Assembly: GCF_002803085.1 (NCBI RefSeq)
Contig: NZ_NNBJ01000004.1
Coordinates: 62,969 to 126,968, forward strand
Length of the DNA stretch: 64,000 bases
From: Streptomyces sp. CB01201
GTDB lineage: Bacteria > Actinomycetota > Actinomycetes > Streptomycetales > Streptomycetaceae
Direction: 5' to 3'
The translations under genes and the position numbers were made by a program. The notes under the pieces are model-generated. The model had not been told where the DNA came from and ran no database searches. It saw nothing but the letters and a program-made list of their open reading frames with translations. Below are positions 51,909-61,181 of this stretch, piece after piece (the stretch's first letter is position 1; each line of letters begins with the position of its first letter).

Positions 51909-53021
51909 CTACGGCCGCCGCAGCGTTGCCGGGCTGCCCCCGTTCGCCTCGTACCCCGCGACCGCGAGCGCCCGGCACACGGCGTACGTCGCCGCCGGGT
52001 CCTCGGAGACCGTCCAGGGGACCGCGCCGACATAGCCGTCCAGGGCGACGAACTGGTCCATCGACTCCGCCCAGCGTTCGCCGCGCACCAGGAAGAAGAC
52101 GAGGAGGTGGCGGACCAGGGGGAGCACCGGGTCGTCGGCGCGGGCCTGGTGGACGGCGTGCAGGGCGCCCTCCATCGCGCGGCTCACCACGGCCGTGCCG
52201 AAGAAGTCCGAGACGAGGACGACATCAGGGATGTGCTCGTACACCGCGAACAGGGGGAGCGCGGAGAGCAGGGAGCCGCGCGGGGCGCGGGCCGCGGCCG
52301 CCGTCGCGAACTCGTCCGCCTGGGCGCGCGAGCCGTGCCACTTCTCGCAGTGGTAGTGCAGGGCCGCGAGATGCGCGCCCATGTGGTGCGGGGCGCGGTC
52401 CATGACCTTGGCCCACAGCTGGTCGAACTCGGGCCGCGGATAGGCCAGTCCACGCGCCACCGCGAGTTCGGTGATGTACGGGACCGGGTCGCCCGGGGCG
52501 AGCAGCGCGGCCTCGCCGCAGACCGTGCGGGCCTCCTCCAGGATGATGCGGAAGTCGTCGTGGCCGACGGACGAGGACCGCCAGGCCTGCTGGACCAGGA
52601 ACTCCGCGTGCACCTGCGCCGCGCCCGCGTCCTTCGGCGCCTCGGAGCGCCACTTGCGCAGCCAGGCCCCGCCGACGCCGGGGCGCTGGGCCAGTTCCAG
52701 GGAGGCCGCGCCCGCGAAGGCCTGGACGCGCTGCCAGCGCCGCTCGCCCTCCTTCGGGGTCTCGGCGAGGAGGCGCTGGGCCGGCTTCCAGTCCTGGGTG
52801 TGCTGCACCACCGCGAGCACGTCGAGGAGGTCCTGGTCGGGGCCGGGCATGCGGACGTCCAGCTCCTCCTGGAGCGCGAAGCCGTAGGCCGCCGGGTCGG
52901 CGGCGTCGGGTGAGCCGGGCCGTGCCAGCTGGATGCCGCCGCCCCGGCGGAACACGAACCGGACGACGAGCGCGGTGAGTGCGCCCAGCACGAGCAGCGT
53001 CCACAGAATCTCCATGTCCAC
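51909..53021 (-). CDS. membrane-anchored helical repeat protein, function unknown
   Basis: A 370-residue protein with one N-terminal transmembrane segment (MEILWTLLVLGALTALVVRF) and a long soluble part made of helix pairs resembling TPR-like repeats: PDQDLLDVLAVVQHTQDWKP, RRWQRVQAFAGAASLELAQR, HLAALHYHCEKWHGSRAQAD and AAVPWTVSEDPAATYAVCRA-like ends. No catalytic motif. It is conserved next to msrA and cystathionine gamma-synthase in Streptomyces as I recall. Confidence 0.7.
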   Translation of the reverse strand: MDMEILWTLLVLGALTALVVRFVFRRGGGIQLARPGSPDAADPAAYGFALQEELDVRMPGPDQDLLDVLAVVQHTQDWKPAQRLLAETPKEGERRWQRVQAFAGAASLELAQRPGVGGAWLRKWRSEAPKDAGAAQVHAEFLVQQAWRSSSVGHDDFRIILEEARTVCGEAALLAPGDPVPYITELAVARGLAYPRPEFDQLWAKVMDRAPHHMGAHLAALHYHCEKWHGSRAQADEFATAAAARAPRGSLLSALPLFAVYEHIPDVVLVSDFFGTAVVSRAMEGALHAVHQARADDPVLPLVRHLLVFFLVRGERWAESMDQFVALDGYVGAVPWTVSEDPAATYAVCRALAVAGYEANGGSPATLRRP

Positions 53022-53106
53022 CAGCGAACCAGACCGCGCCCCGATGTGGCGAACCCGACCGTGCGGGACCGCCCGAGGATGGGGTGAACGGGGTGAGCCG
53101 ACGAAC

Positions 53107-53119
53107 TAGGCTCGGGGCC
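53107..53119 (+). promoter_or_regulatory. leaderless -10 element of the cystathionine gamma-synthase gene
   Basis: TAGGCT (53107-53112) ends 7 bases before the ATG at 53120 and no ribosome site is present. Confidence 0.5.
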
Positions 53120-54274
53120 ATGAGCCACGAGCACCTCGACAAGAGCTTCGAGACCATCGCGATCCACGCGGGCAACACCGCCGATCCGCTGACCGGGGCG
53201 GTCGTACCGCCGATCTACCAGGTCTCCACGTACAAGCAGGACGGCGTCGGCGGTCTCCGCGGCGGCTACGAGTACAGCCGCAGCGCGAACCCGACGCGGA
53301 CCGCGCTCGAAGAGAACCTGGCGGCCCTCGAAGGCGGCCGCCGCGGCCTCGCCTTCGCCTCCGGGCTCGCCGCCGAGGACTGCCTGCTGCGTACGCTGCT
53401 CGCGCCCGGTGACCACGTGGTGATCCCGAACGACGCCTATGGCGGCACGTTCCGCCTCTTCGCCAAGGTCGTCTCGCGCTGGGGCGTCGAGTGGTCGGTC
53501 GCCGACACCTCCGACCCGGCGTCGGTGCGGGCCGCGATCACCCCGCGCACGAAGGTCGTCTGGGTGGAGACGCCCTCCAACCCGCTGCTCGGGATCACCG
53601 ACATCGCGGCCGTCGCCGAGGTCGCCTCGACCGCCGGCGCCAAGCTCGTCGTCGACAACACCTTCGCGAGCCCCTACCTCCAGCAGCCGCTGTCGCTCGG
53701 CGCGGACGTCGTCGTGCACTCCCTGACCAAGTACATGGGCGGGCACTCGGACGTCGTGGGCGGCGCGCTGGTCACCAACTCGGCCGAGATCGGCGAGGAG
53801 TTGGCGTACCACCAGAACGCGATGGGCGCGGTCGCCGGGCCCTTCGACTCCTGGCTGGTGCTGCGCGGCATCAAGACGCTTCCGGTGCGCATGGACCGGC
53901 ACAGCGAGAACGCGGGCAAGGTCGCCGAGATGCTGACCCGGCACGCCAAGGTCACCCAGGTCCTGTACCCGGGGCTGCCCGAGCACCCCGGCCACGACAT
54001 CGCGGCCAAGCAGATGCGGGCCTTCGGCGGCATGGTCTCCTTCCGCGTCGAGGGCGGCGAGCAGGCGGCGGTGGACGTCTGCAACCGCACGAAGCTGTTC
54101 ACGCTCGGTGAGTCCCTCGGCGGCGTCGAGTCGCTGATCGAGCACCCGGGCCGCATGACGCACGCCAGCGTCGCGGGCTCGGCCCTGGAGGTCCCGGCGG
54201 ACCTGGTCCGCGTCTCGGTGGGCATCGAGAACGCGGACGACCTGCTCGCCGACCTCCAGCAGGCGCTCGGCTAG
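53120..54274 (+). CDS. metB: cystathionine gamma-synthase (PLP)
   Basis: A 384-residue Cys/Met-metabolism PLP enzyme: ETIAIHAGNTADPLTGAVVP, YEYSRSANPTRTALEENLAA, FASGLAAEDCLL, VVWVETPSNPLLGITDI, LVVDNTFASPYLQQPLSLGA and the PLP lysine Lys204 in HSLTKYMGGHSDVVGG, with LGGVESLIEHPGRMTH late. It joins an activated homoserine ester with cysteine to cystathionine; cystathionine gamma-lyase activity is possible in this family. Leaderless promoter predicted. Confidence 0.9.
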   Translation: MSHEHLDKSFETIAIHAGNTADPLTGAVVPPIYQVSTYKQDGVGGLRGGYEYSRSANPTRTALEENLAALEGGRRGLAFASGLAAEDCLLRTLLAPGDHVVIPNDAYGGTFRLFAKVVSRWGVEWSVADTSDPASVRAAITPRTKVVWVETPSNPLLGITDIAAVAEVASTAGAKLVVDNTFASPYLQQPLSLGADVVVHSLTKYMGGHSDVVGGALVTNSAEIGEELAYHQNAMGAVAGPFDSWLVLRGIKTLPVRMDRHSENAGKVAEMLTRHAKVTQVLYPGLPEHPGHDIAAKQMRAFGGMVSFRVEGGEQAAVDVCNRTKLFTLGESLGGVESLIEHPGRMTHASVAGSALEVPADLVRVSVGIENADDLLADLQQALG

Positions 54275-54281
54275 GGAGTTG

Positions 54282-54536
54282 TCACAGCCCGTCGACGGGT
54301 GGCGTCACCGTGGACGGTGGCGCCACCCAGGGCTGGACCGTCGCGGCCCACACCGCGAAGACGATCACGGCCGCCATGAGCAGCAGCCACATCAGACGCC
54401 GTGCGATACGGCGCCGGTGCAGCATGCGAAGGCCCAACTCGGCCGCGCGGTCGGCGAGTTCGACGGGCACGACCGGGTGGGCCCCGCTCTCCAAGAGGTG
54501 GCGGACCTCGGCGGTCTTGCGGTCGGGCGTGCTCAT
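54282..54536 (-). CDS. small single-span membrane protein next to a sigma-like gene
   Basis: An 84-residue protein: TAEVRHLLESGAHPVVPVEL and ADRAAELGLRMLHRRRIARR make a cytoplasmic helical part, followed by one transmembrane segment (LMWLLLMAAVIVFAVWAATV) and a short outside tail. The size and orientation fit a small membrane partner, such as a minimal anti-sigma-like protein; it begins 31 bases after the end of the sigma-like gene in the same direction. Function is not known. Confidence 0.65.
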   Translation of the reverse strand: MSTPDRKTAEVRHLLESGAHPVVPVELADRAAELGLRMLHRRRIARRLMWLLLMAAVIVFAVWAATVQPWVAPPSTVTPPVDGL

Positions 54537-54567
54537 ACGGCCTCCCGTGCCGGAATCCCGGGCCGGT

Positions 54568-55089
54568 TCACGTGGCCGCCTCGGGGGCCGGGGCGGCCGG
54601 TGCGGGTGGCGCGGGCGGGGTGCTGCGCATCGCGGTGACCGCCCGGGTGCAGATCGCGCGGACCCGGTCCACCGGCAGCCCGACCGTCGCCGCCGTCTGC
54701 TCCTCGGCGACGCCTTCGTACAGGCGCAGGACCAGGATGAGGCGTTCCTGCGGGGTCAGCCGCGCCAGGAGCCCGGTTCCGGCGGCCGGCCGGGGCAGGC
54801 CGGGGACGGCGGGCCGGTGGTGGCGCCAGGCGGTGCGGGCGAAGCGGGCGGCGAGTTCCTGCCGGGTCCGGTCGTACGGGTCCTCACCGCGCAGCCGGTC
54901 CCAGCGGGCGTACGTCTCGGCGAGGGCGGCGGTCAGCAGGCGCCGGGCCCGCGGGTTGGCGTCGACGGGCTCGGCGGTCAGCAGGGTGGCGGCATGCAGC
55001 AACCGGCCTCCCGCGCCCGCCACGAATGCCTCGAACTCCCGGGTGCGGCGGCGGTGTCGGGTGGCGTACCGCTCGCGCATGAGCCTCAT
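54568..55089 (-). CDS. sigma-70 region 4-like protein
   Basis: A 173-residue protein whose C-terminal half matches ECF region 4: LARLTPQERLILVLRLYEGV, AEEQTAATVGLPVDRVRAIC, TRAVTAMRS. The N-terminal half (FEAFVAGAGGRLLHAATLLT, RRLLTAALAETYARWDRLRG) fits region 2 of SigE-like factors, but the usual DNA- and core-binding signatures are weak. It ends in an Ala/Pro tail. It could be a divergent sigma factor or a DNA-binding derivative, probably working with the small membrane protein at 54282. Confidence 0.65.
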   Translation of the reverse strand: MRLMRERYATRHRRRTREFEAFVAGAGGRLLHAATLLTAEPVDANPRARRLLTAALAETYARWDRLRGEDPYDRTRQELAARFARTAWRHHRPAVPGLPRPAAGTGLLARLTPQERLILVLRLYEGVAEEQTAATVGLPVDRVRAICTRAVTAMRSTPPAPPAPAAPAPEAAT

Positions 55090-55113
55090 ATGAGGGCAGG
55101 CGCGAGCCCCCGG

Positions 55114-55617
55114 TCAAGAGGTCGGCGCGGACGGCTCCTGCGCGGCCGACTGGCGGGCCGAGAGCGCGGAGTTGAAGCGCGTCAGGAGCGAGGTGAACGA
55201 CTCCCGCTCGTCCTCCGTCCAGCCGTCGGTGACCTGCGCCATCAGCTCGCGCCGCGAGGAGCGCACTTCTTCGAGGCGGGACTGGCCGCGCGGCGACAGC
55301 TGGAGCACGACCGCCCGGCCGTCCTCGGGGTGCGAGGTCCGCTTGACCAGGCCGGTGTCGACGAGCGGGGCGACCTGGCGCGTCACGGTCGAGGAGTCGA
55401 TCCCCATGCCCGCGGCGAGCGCCTTGACGCCCATCGGGCCTTCCAGGTCCAGACGGTTGAGCAGCAGGTAGGCCGCCCGGTCCATCGAGTTGCGGACCTG
55501 TCCGACGCCGCCGAGCCTGGTCTGCTCGGCACGGCGGGCGAACACGGCCACCTGGTGCTGGAGGGCATCGAGGAGGCCGGGGTCGAGCGGGGGAGTCATG
55601 TCCTGAACTGGGGGCAT
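55114..55617 (-). CDS. MarR family transcriptional regulator
   Basis: A 167-residue winged-helix regulator: LLNRLDLEGPMGVKALAAGM, IDSSTVTRQVAPLVDTGLVK (recognition helix), RTSHPEDGRAVVLQLSPRGQ (wing), and helices for dimerisation at both ends. ATG 55617 or 55599 can serve as start. It is divergent from threonine ammonia-lyase; the target and ligand are unknown. Confidence 0.88.
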   Translation of the reverse strand: MPPVQDMTPPLDPGLLDALQHQVAVFARRAEQTRLGGVGQVRNSMDRAAYLLLNRLDLEGPMGVKALAAGMGIDSSTVTRQVAPLVDTGLVKRTSHPEDGRAVVLQLSPRGQSRLEEVRSSRRELMAQVTDGWTEDERESFTSLLTRFNSALSARQSAAQEPSAPTS

Positions 55618-55771
55618 GGCCGGGGCTCTCTGGTGCGGGTATCGGTGTGGTGGGGGACAGAGTACGCGGCCCGGCCCGCATACGTACCGGCGGTGCGCAA
55701 AGCTGTGGACAAGTCCCGGCGGATCGGCGGCCCAGCGGCCGGAAGGGGTGTGAGCTGCGAGACTTGCGGTC

Positions 55772-57001
55772 ATGAGCTTCGGTACGTCTGGCCCCTTGCA
55801 CGACCTCATCCTCGACGACATCCGCGGTGCGCAGAAGATGCTGTCGGGAGTGGCCCGCACCACCGCGATGGAAGGATCACGCCATCTTTCGTCGCTCGTG
55901 GGAGCGCCGGTGCACCTCAAGTGCGAGAACCTCCAGCGCACCGGGTCCTTCAAGCTCCGGGGCGCCTACGTGCGGATCGCCGGGCTGCGTCCCGAGGAGC
56001 GGGCGGCCGGTGTGGTGGCCGCCAGTGCCGGCAACCACGCGCAGGGCGTGGCGCTCGCCTCTTCACTGCTCGGCGTGCACTCGACGGTGTTCATGCCGAT
56101 GGGCGCCCCCCTGCCGAAGGTCGCCGCGACCCGGCACTACGGGGCGGAGGTGATCCTGCACGGCACGGTCGTCGACGAGACCCTGGCCGCCGCCGAGGCG
56201 TACGCGGCCGAGACCGGGGCGGTGTTCATCCACCCCTTCGATCACCAGGACATCATCGCCGGGCAGGGCACGGTGGGCCTGGAGATCCTGGAGCAGTGCC
56301 CCGAGGTGCGCACGATCGTCGTCGGGATCGGCGGCGGCGGGCTCGCGGCCGGCATCGCGGTCGCGGTGAAGGCGCTGCGGCCGGACGTCCGGATCGTCGG
56401 GGTGCAGGCGGCGGCCGCCGCGGCCTATCCGCCCTCGCTCGCCGCCGGGCATCCGGTCGCCGTCGACACGGCCCCCACGATGGCCGACGGGATCAAGGTG
56501 GGGCGGCCGGGAGACATTCCGTTCGCGCTGGTCAGCGAGTTGGTGGACGAGGTGCGCACGGTCTCGGAGGACGAGCTGTCCAGTGCGCTGCTGCTCTGCC
56601 TTGAGCGGGCGAAGCTGGTGGTGGAACCGGCCGGGGCGAGCCCGGTGGCCGCGCTGCTCAGCGATCCCGGGGCGTTCCGCGGGCCGGTCGTCGCGGTGCT
56701 CTCGGGCGGCAACGTGGACCCGCTGCTCATGCAGCGCATCCTGCGCCACGGCATGTCGGCGGCGGGCCGCTATCTGTCGCTGCGGCTGCGCCTGACGGAC
56801 CGCCCGGGGGCTCTGGCCTCGCTCCTCGGGGAATTGTCAGTGCTGGATGCCAATGTGTTGGACGTGAGCCACGTACGGACCGATCCCCGGCTCGGACTCA
56901 CGGAGGTGGAGGTCGAGCTGCACCTGGAGACGAAGGGCCCGGAGCACTGCGCCGAGCTGGCGTCGGCGCTGCGGGAGGCGGGCTACACCGTCGTCGACTA
57001 G
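55772..57001 (+). CDS. ilvA: threonine ammonia-lyase with C-terminal ACT domain
   Basis: A 409-residue PLP enzyme: the cofactor lysine Lys61 in RTGSFKLRGAYVRI, AASAGNHAQGVALASSLLG, FIHPFDHQDIIAGQGTVGLE, VVGIGGGGLAAGIAVA (phosphate loop) and VLSGGNVDPLL, then an ACT domain (LSLRLRLTDRPGALASLLGE). It deaminates threonine to 2-oxobutanoate, feeding isoleucine synthesis or catabolism. With a single ACT domain it matches the shorter, often catabolic form. Confidence 0.93.
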   Translation: MSFGTSGPLHDLILDDIRGAQKMLSGVARTTAMEGSRHLSSLVGAPVHLKCENLQRTGSFKLRGAYVRIAGLRPEERAAGVVAASAGNHAQGVALASSLLGVHSTVFMPMGAPLPKVAATRHYGAEVILHGTVVDETLAAAEAYAAETGAVFIHPFDHQDIIAGQGTVGLEILEQCPEVRTIVVGIGGGGLAAGIAVAVKALRPDVRIVGVQAAAAAAYPPSLAAGHPVAVDTAPTMADGIKVGRPGDIPFALVSELVDEVRTVSEDELSSALLLCLERAKLVVEPAGASPVAALLSDPGAFRGPVVAVLSGGNVDPLLMQRILRHGMSAAGRYLSLRLRLTDRPGALASLLGELSVLDANVLDVSHVRTDPRLGLTEVEVELHLETKGPEHCAELASALREAGYTVVD

Positions 57002-57075
57002 GGCGTCGGACGTCACGCGGTTGACGGTGCGTCCTGAGCCTCCCCAACTCGCCTCGCATTTCCTAGAGTTGACGG

Positions 57076-57636
57076 ATGGGCTGTCTCACGGGGTGTGCGA
57101 TTCTCCTGATCATGGTGCCGGGACCCTTGCGCGTCATCGGCTTCTACCTCCTCATCGCCGCGGCCATCTGGTACGGCGTCGACCAGGTCAACAAGAACGC
57201 CGAAAAGAAGAAGAAGGACGAAGAGCGCAGGCGGCGCAACCAGAGGAGGAAGCGGGAAGAGGAGCGTCTGCGCAACGCGCTGGACCAGGCCTCCGTTCCG
57301 CCCGCCGAGTCGCATCCCGTGGGCCGGCCCGGGCGCCGTCCGGCCGAGAACGCTGCGCGCGGCGGGCCGGCGGGCCCTGCTGTTGCCGACACCTCCGGGC
57401 CGTCCCCGAACGCGAACGACAACAGCCTCCAGCACCCGTTTTCCCCTGGATCCGAGGATCCATCAGGCGCTACGACCGGCGCGCACGGCGGCCACCACTC
57501 CACCGGCCACCACTCCACCGGCCACCACTCGGGGGGTCATCACAGCGACAGCGGCGGCCACCACTCGGGAGGCTCCGACAGCGGCGGCGGCTTCGACGGC
57601 GGCGGCAGTTTCGACGGAGGCTCCAGCTTCATCTGA
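57076..57636 (+). CDS. membrane protein with His-rich tail, function unknown
   Basis: A 186-residue protein. The N-terminal hydrophobic region (CLTGCAILLIMVPGPLRVIG, FYLLIAAAIWYGVDQV) is followed by a highly charged coiled coil (KKKKDEERRRRNQRRKREEE), a linker, and a C-terminal region with the repeat HHSTGHHSTGHHSGGHHSD and a second Gly/Ser part (FDGGGSFDGGSSF). The 12 His in about 30 residues suggest binding of Ni, Zn or Cu. TAGAGT (57064-57069) ends 6 bases before ATG 57076, so the message is probably leaderless. Confidence 0.7.
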   Translation: MGCLTGCAILLIMVPGPLRVIGFYLLIAAAIWYGVDQVNKNAEKKKKDEERRRRNQRRKREEERLRNALDQASVPPAESHPVGRPGRRPAENAARGGPAGPAVADTSGPSPNANDNSLQHPFSPGSEDPSGATTGAHGGHHSTGHHSTGHHSGGHHSDSGGHHSGGSDSGGGFDGGGSFDGGSSFI

Positions 57637-57816
57637 CGGCGAGACAGCGGGGCGGCCGTCAGTGGAACCGCCCGCGCCGGGCGCCCGCGCACGCAACCCC
57701 CGCATGCAACCCCGCGCAGGCAACGGTGCCTGATGCGGGCGCCGCTCTCTGGGCTGGCGGTGCGGCCTGAGGCACGCGCCAGGACCGTCGATCAGCCCCG
57801 CGATTTCGCCGACAAC

Positions 57817-57832
57817 ACGCGATGTATCGCGT
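57817..57832. promoter_or_regulatory. inverted repeat ACGCGAT-GT-ATCGCGT before the DrrAB-type exporter
   Basis: Perfect 7-bp arms around GT in the otherwise gene-free 325 bases between the His-rich protein gene and the ABC exporter. It lies about 75 bases upstream of a likely -10 (TAGGAT, 57906-57911). A TetR- or PadR-type operator is plausible; no such gene is adjacent. Confidence 0.55.
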
Positions 57833-57961
57833 TAGGGAGGAGCTCGAACCAAAGCCTCGGGCTCCGGACTCCGGGCTCCATCGGGCGATCCCTGCCCGGA
57901 AAATCTAGGATTTGTCCAGGGATTCACACCCGCATTCACACCCACCACTGGGGGTACTCAC

Positions 57962-58974
<1,013 letters not shown>

Positions 58975-58978
<4 letters not shown>

Positions 58979-59832
58979 GCGCCATCACCGACGCGGCACC
59001 GGTTCCCCGGGCGGGCGGCGGCATCGCCGGATCCGTGCGGGACTCGCTGGTGGTCGCCAAACGGAACCTGATCCGGATGACCAGGATTCCGGAGATCGTC
59101 CTCTTCGGCCTGATCCAGCCGATCATGTTCGTGGTGCTCTTCACGTACGTCTTCGGCGGCTCCATCAGCGTCGGCGGCTCCACGGACCCGAAGCTCTACA
59201 AAGAGTTCCTGATGGCGGGCATCTTCGCGCAGACCGTCACCTTCGCGACGGCCGGCGCGGGCGCGGGCATCGCCGACGACATGCACAAGGGCCTCATCGA
59301 CCGATTCCGCTCGCTGCCCATGGCGCGCGGCGCGGTCCTGACCGGCCGCACCCTGGCCGACCTCGTGCAGACCACCCTGACCCTGGTCGTGCTCGCGGGC
59401 GTCGCCCTGCTCGTCGGCTGGCGCGCCCACGAGAACATCGGCAAGGTGCTCTGCGGGTTCCTGCTGCTGCTTCTGCTCGGGTACGCGTTCTCCTGGATCG
59501 GCGCGCTGATCGGCCTGTCGGTCCGCACCCCCGAGGCGGCCACCTCCGGCGGGCTCATCTGGCTGTTCCCGCTGACGTTCATCTCCAACGCCTTCGTGCC
59601 GGTCAACGGGATGCCGTCGTTCCTGCAACACATCGCGGAGTGGAACCCGTTCAGCGCGACGGTGGCGGGGGCGCGGCAGCTGTTCGGCAACACGATGCCG
59701 AACGTACCGAAGTCGGTCACGGGCGCCTGGCCGATGGAGCACCCGGTGCTCGCCTCGATCCTCTGGTCCGTCCTGATCATCGCGGTATTCCGCACCCTGG
59801 CCGTCCGCAAGTACCGCTCGGCCGCGGTCTGA
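58975..59832 (+). CDS. ABC-2 type permease (DrrB-like)
   Basis: A 285-residue permease with six transmembrane segments and the ABC-2 signature: VVAKRNLIRMTRIPEIVLFG, QPIMFVVLFTYVFGGSIS, MAGIFAQTVTFATAGAGAGI, DDMHKGLIDRFRSLPMARGA, SGGLIWLFPLTFISNAFVPV and LQHIAEWNPFSATVAGAR. It forms the membrane part of the DrrAB-type exporter. The ATG overlaps the ATPase stop. Confidence 0.93.
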
Positions 59833-59856
59833 CCCGCACGACGGCGCCGGTGCACG

Positions 59857-59897
59857 CCGAAAGCCCCGGCGCGCTCAAGGGCGGCCGGGGCTTTCGG
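59857..59897. terminator. bidirectional terminator between exporter and greA
   Basis: 14-base perfect arms (59857-59870 and 59884-59897) around a 13-base loop. Confidence 0.85.
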
Positions 59898-59916
59898 TGT
59901 GTACGCGTGCGGGGGG

Positions 59917-60414
59917 TCAGCCGTTGAACGGGACCGCCGCCAGGATCTTCACCGAGGCCTTCTTGCCGTTCGGCAGCTCGTACTCGGCGTCCTCGCCGAC
60001 CTTCTTGCCGTTCACGCCGGAGCCGAGCGGCGACTGCGGGGAGTACGTCTCGATCTCCGTCGAGGCGTACTCGCGCGAGGCCATCAGGAACTCCAGGGTG
60101 TCGTCCGGGTCGCCGTCGAAGGCGATCGTGACGAGCATGCCGGGGGCCACCACACCGTCGGCGGCGGGTGCCTCGCCGACCTTGGCGTGCTCCAGGAGCT
60201 GGGTGAGCTGGCGCACCCGGAGCTCCATCTTGCCCTGCTCCTCCTTGGCCGCGTGGTACCCGCCGTTCTCCCGGAGGTCACCCTCCTCACGGGCCGCCGC
60301 GATCTTTACGGCGATCTCCGTGCGCGCGGGACCAGACAGGTACTCCAGCTCGGCCTTGAGCTGGTTGTACGCCTCCTGGGTCAGCCAGGTGACGTTGTCG
60401 CTGGTCTGGGTCAC
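59917..60414 (-). CDS. greA: transcription elongation factor GreA
   Basis: A 165-residue GreA: an N-terminal coiled coil (LTQEAYNQLKAELEYLSGPA, tip AAAREEGDLRENGGYHAAKE with the acidic D/E residues that reach the RNA polymerase active site) and the C-terminal FKBP-like domain (ETYSPQSPLGSGVNGKKVGE, ASVKILAAV). It rescues backtracked RNA polymerase. GTG 60414 has GAGGAG upstream. Confidence 0.93.
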   Translation of the reverse strand: MTQTSDNVTWLTQEAYNQLKAELEYLSGPARTEIAVKIAAAREEGDLRENGGYHAAKEEQGKMELRVRQLTQLLEHAKVGEAPAADGVVAPGMLVTIAFDGDPDDTLEFLMASREYASTEIETYSPQSPLGSGVNGKKVGEDAEYELPNGKKASVKILAAVPFNG

Positions 60415-60652
60415 AGGTGCTCCTCGTCGGTACTGGGTATACAAAGCGCCCTACCCCAAAGCATGTGCCTGGATGGGTGGGCGAAACCACGAGCCTAACA
60501 ATTCAGGCGCCGCAGGGGGAGGACATAAACCGCTAGAACTTCATCAACGCAGGTCAGCTCGGGTGTGTCGGCAGCCTTGGTCAACAACTTCAGCAGTACG
60601 TGGCGCGGCGGGCCCCGGCATACGGCTCAGTAGCCCTGCTCGGCGCCACGGC

Positions 60653-61054
60653 TCAGTCGGACTGGCAGCTCACCAGGTCCGCGGCGGTGGCCCGGGAGGT
60701 CGTGGTGATCGTGACGACCTTGTCGACCTGCTTGGCCGGCTCGTCGAACCGGAAGTCCGCGCGGCCCACGTCGTCGCCGCTGGTCTGCTGGGCGCGCAGG
60801 GTGCAGGTCCCCTTGGCGTCCTTGTCCTTGGTCACTTCCAGGTGCACCTCGACCGAGGTGTCCGAGACCACCTTGAACTTGATCACCTGCGCGGAGAGCG
60901 ACTGCCCGCCCACGTAGTCGTAACCGATCCAGCCGATCACGCCGAGCAGCACGACCGCGAGCACCGAGCCCACGATCTTCAGCTTGCGGTCCGCGCGCTG
61001 GTCCGCCGAGCGCCCGTAGCGCCCCTGGGGAAGCTGCTCGCGCACAGCGGCCAT
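60653..61054 (-). CDS. DUF4307 membrane protein
   Basis: A 133-residue protein: a cytoplasmic start (QLPQGRYGRSADQRADRKLK), one transmembrane helix (IVGSVLAVVLLGVIGWIGYD), and an extracytoplasmic domain (SAQVIKFKVVSDTSVEVHLE, CTLRAQQTSGDDVGRADFRF, ending VSCQSD). This is DUF4307, conserved in actinobacteria next to mca. The paired Cys may form a disulfide. RBS AGGAGG before ATG 61054. Divergent from mca. Confidence 0.88.
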   Translation of the reverse strand: MAAVREQLPQGRYGRSADQRADRKLKIVGSVLAVVLLGVIGWIGYDYVGGQSLSAQVIKFKVVSDTSVEVHLEVTKDKDAKGTCTLRAQQTSGDDVGRADFRFDEPAKQVDKVVTITTTSRATAADLVSCQSD

Positions 61055-61181
61055 GATCGTCCTCCTGCTGGTGGGGGTCACCGGAATTTTCCGTCCCCCG
61101 ATTCGGTCACTATAGAAGCCGCCCGTTGCGCCGATCACAGAGGGCGCCGAATTCACTTACTGAGTCACCGAGGATCGAGTC

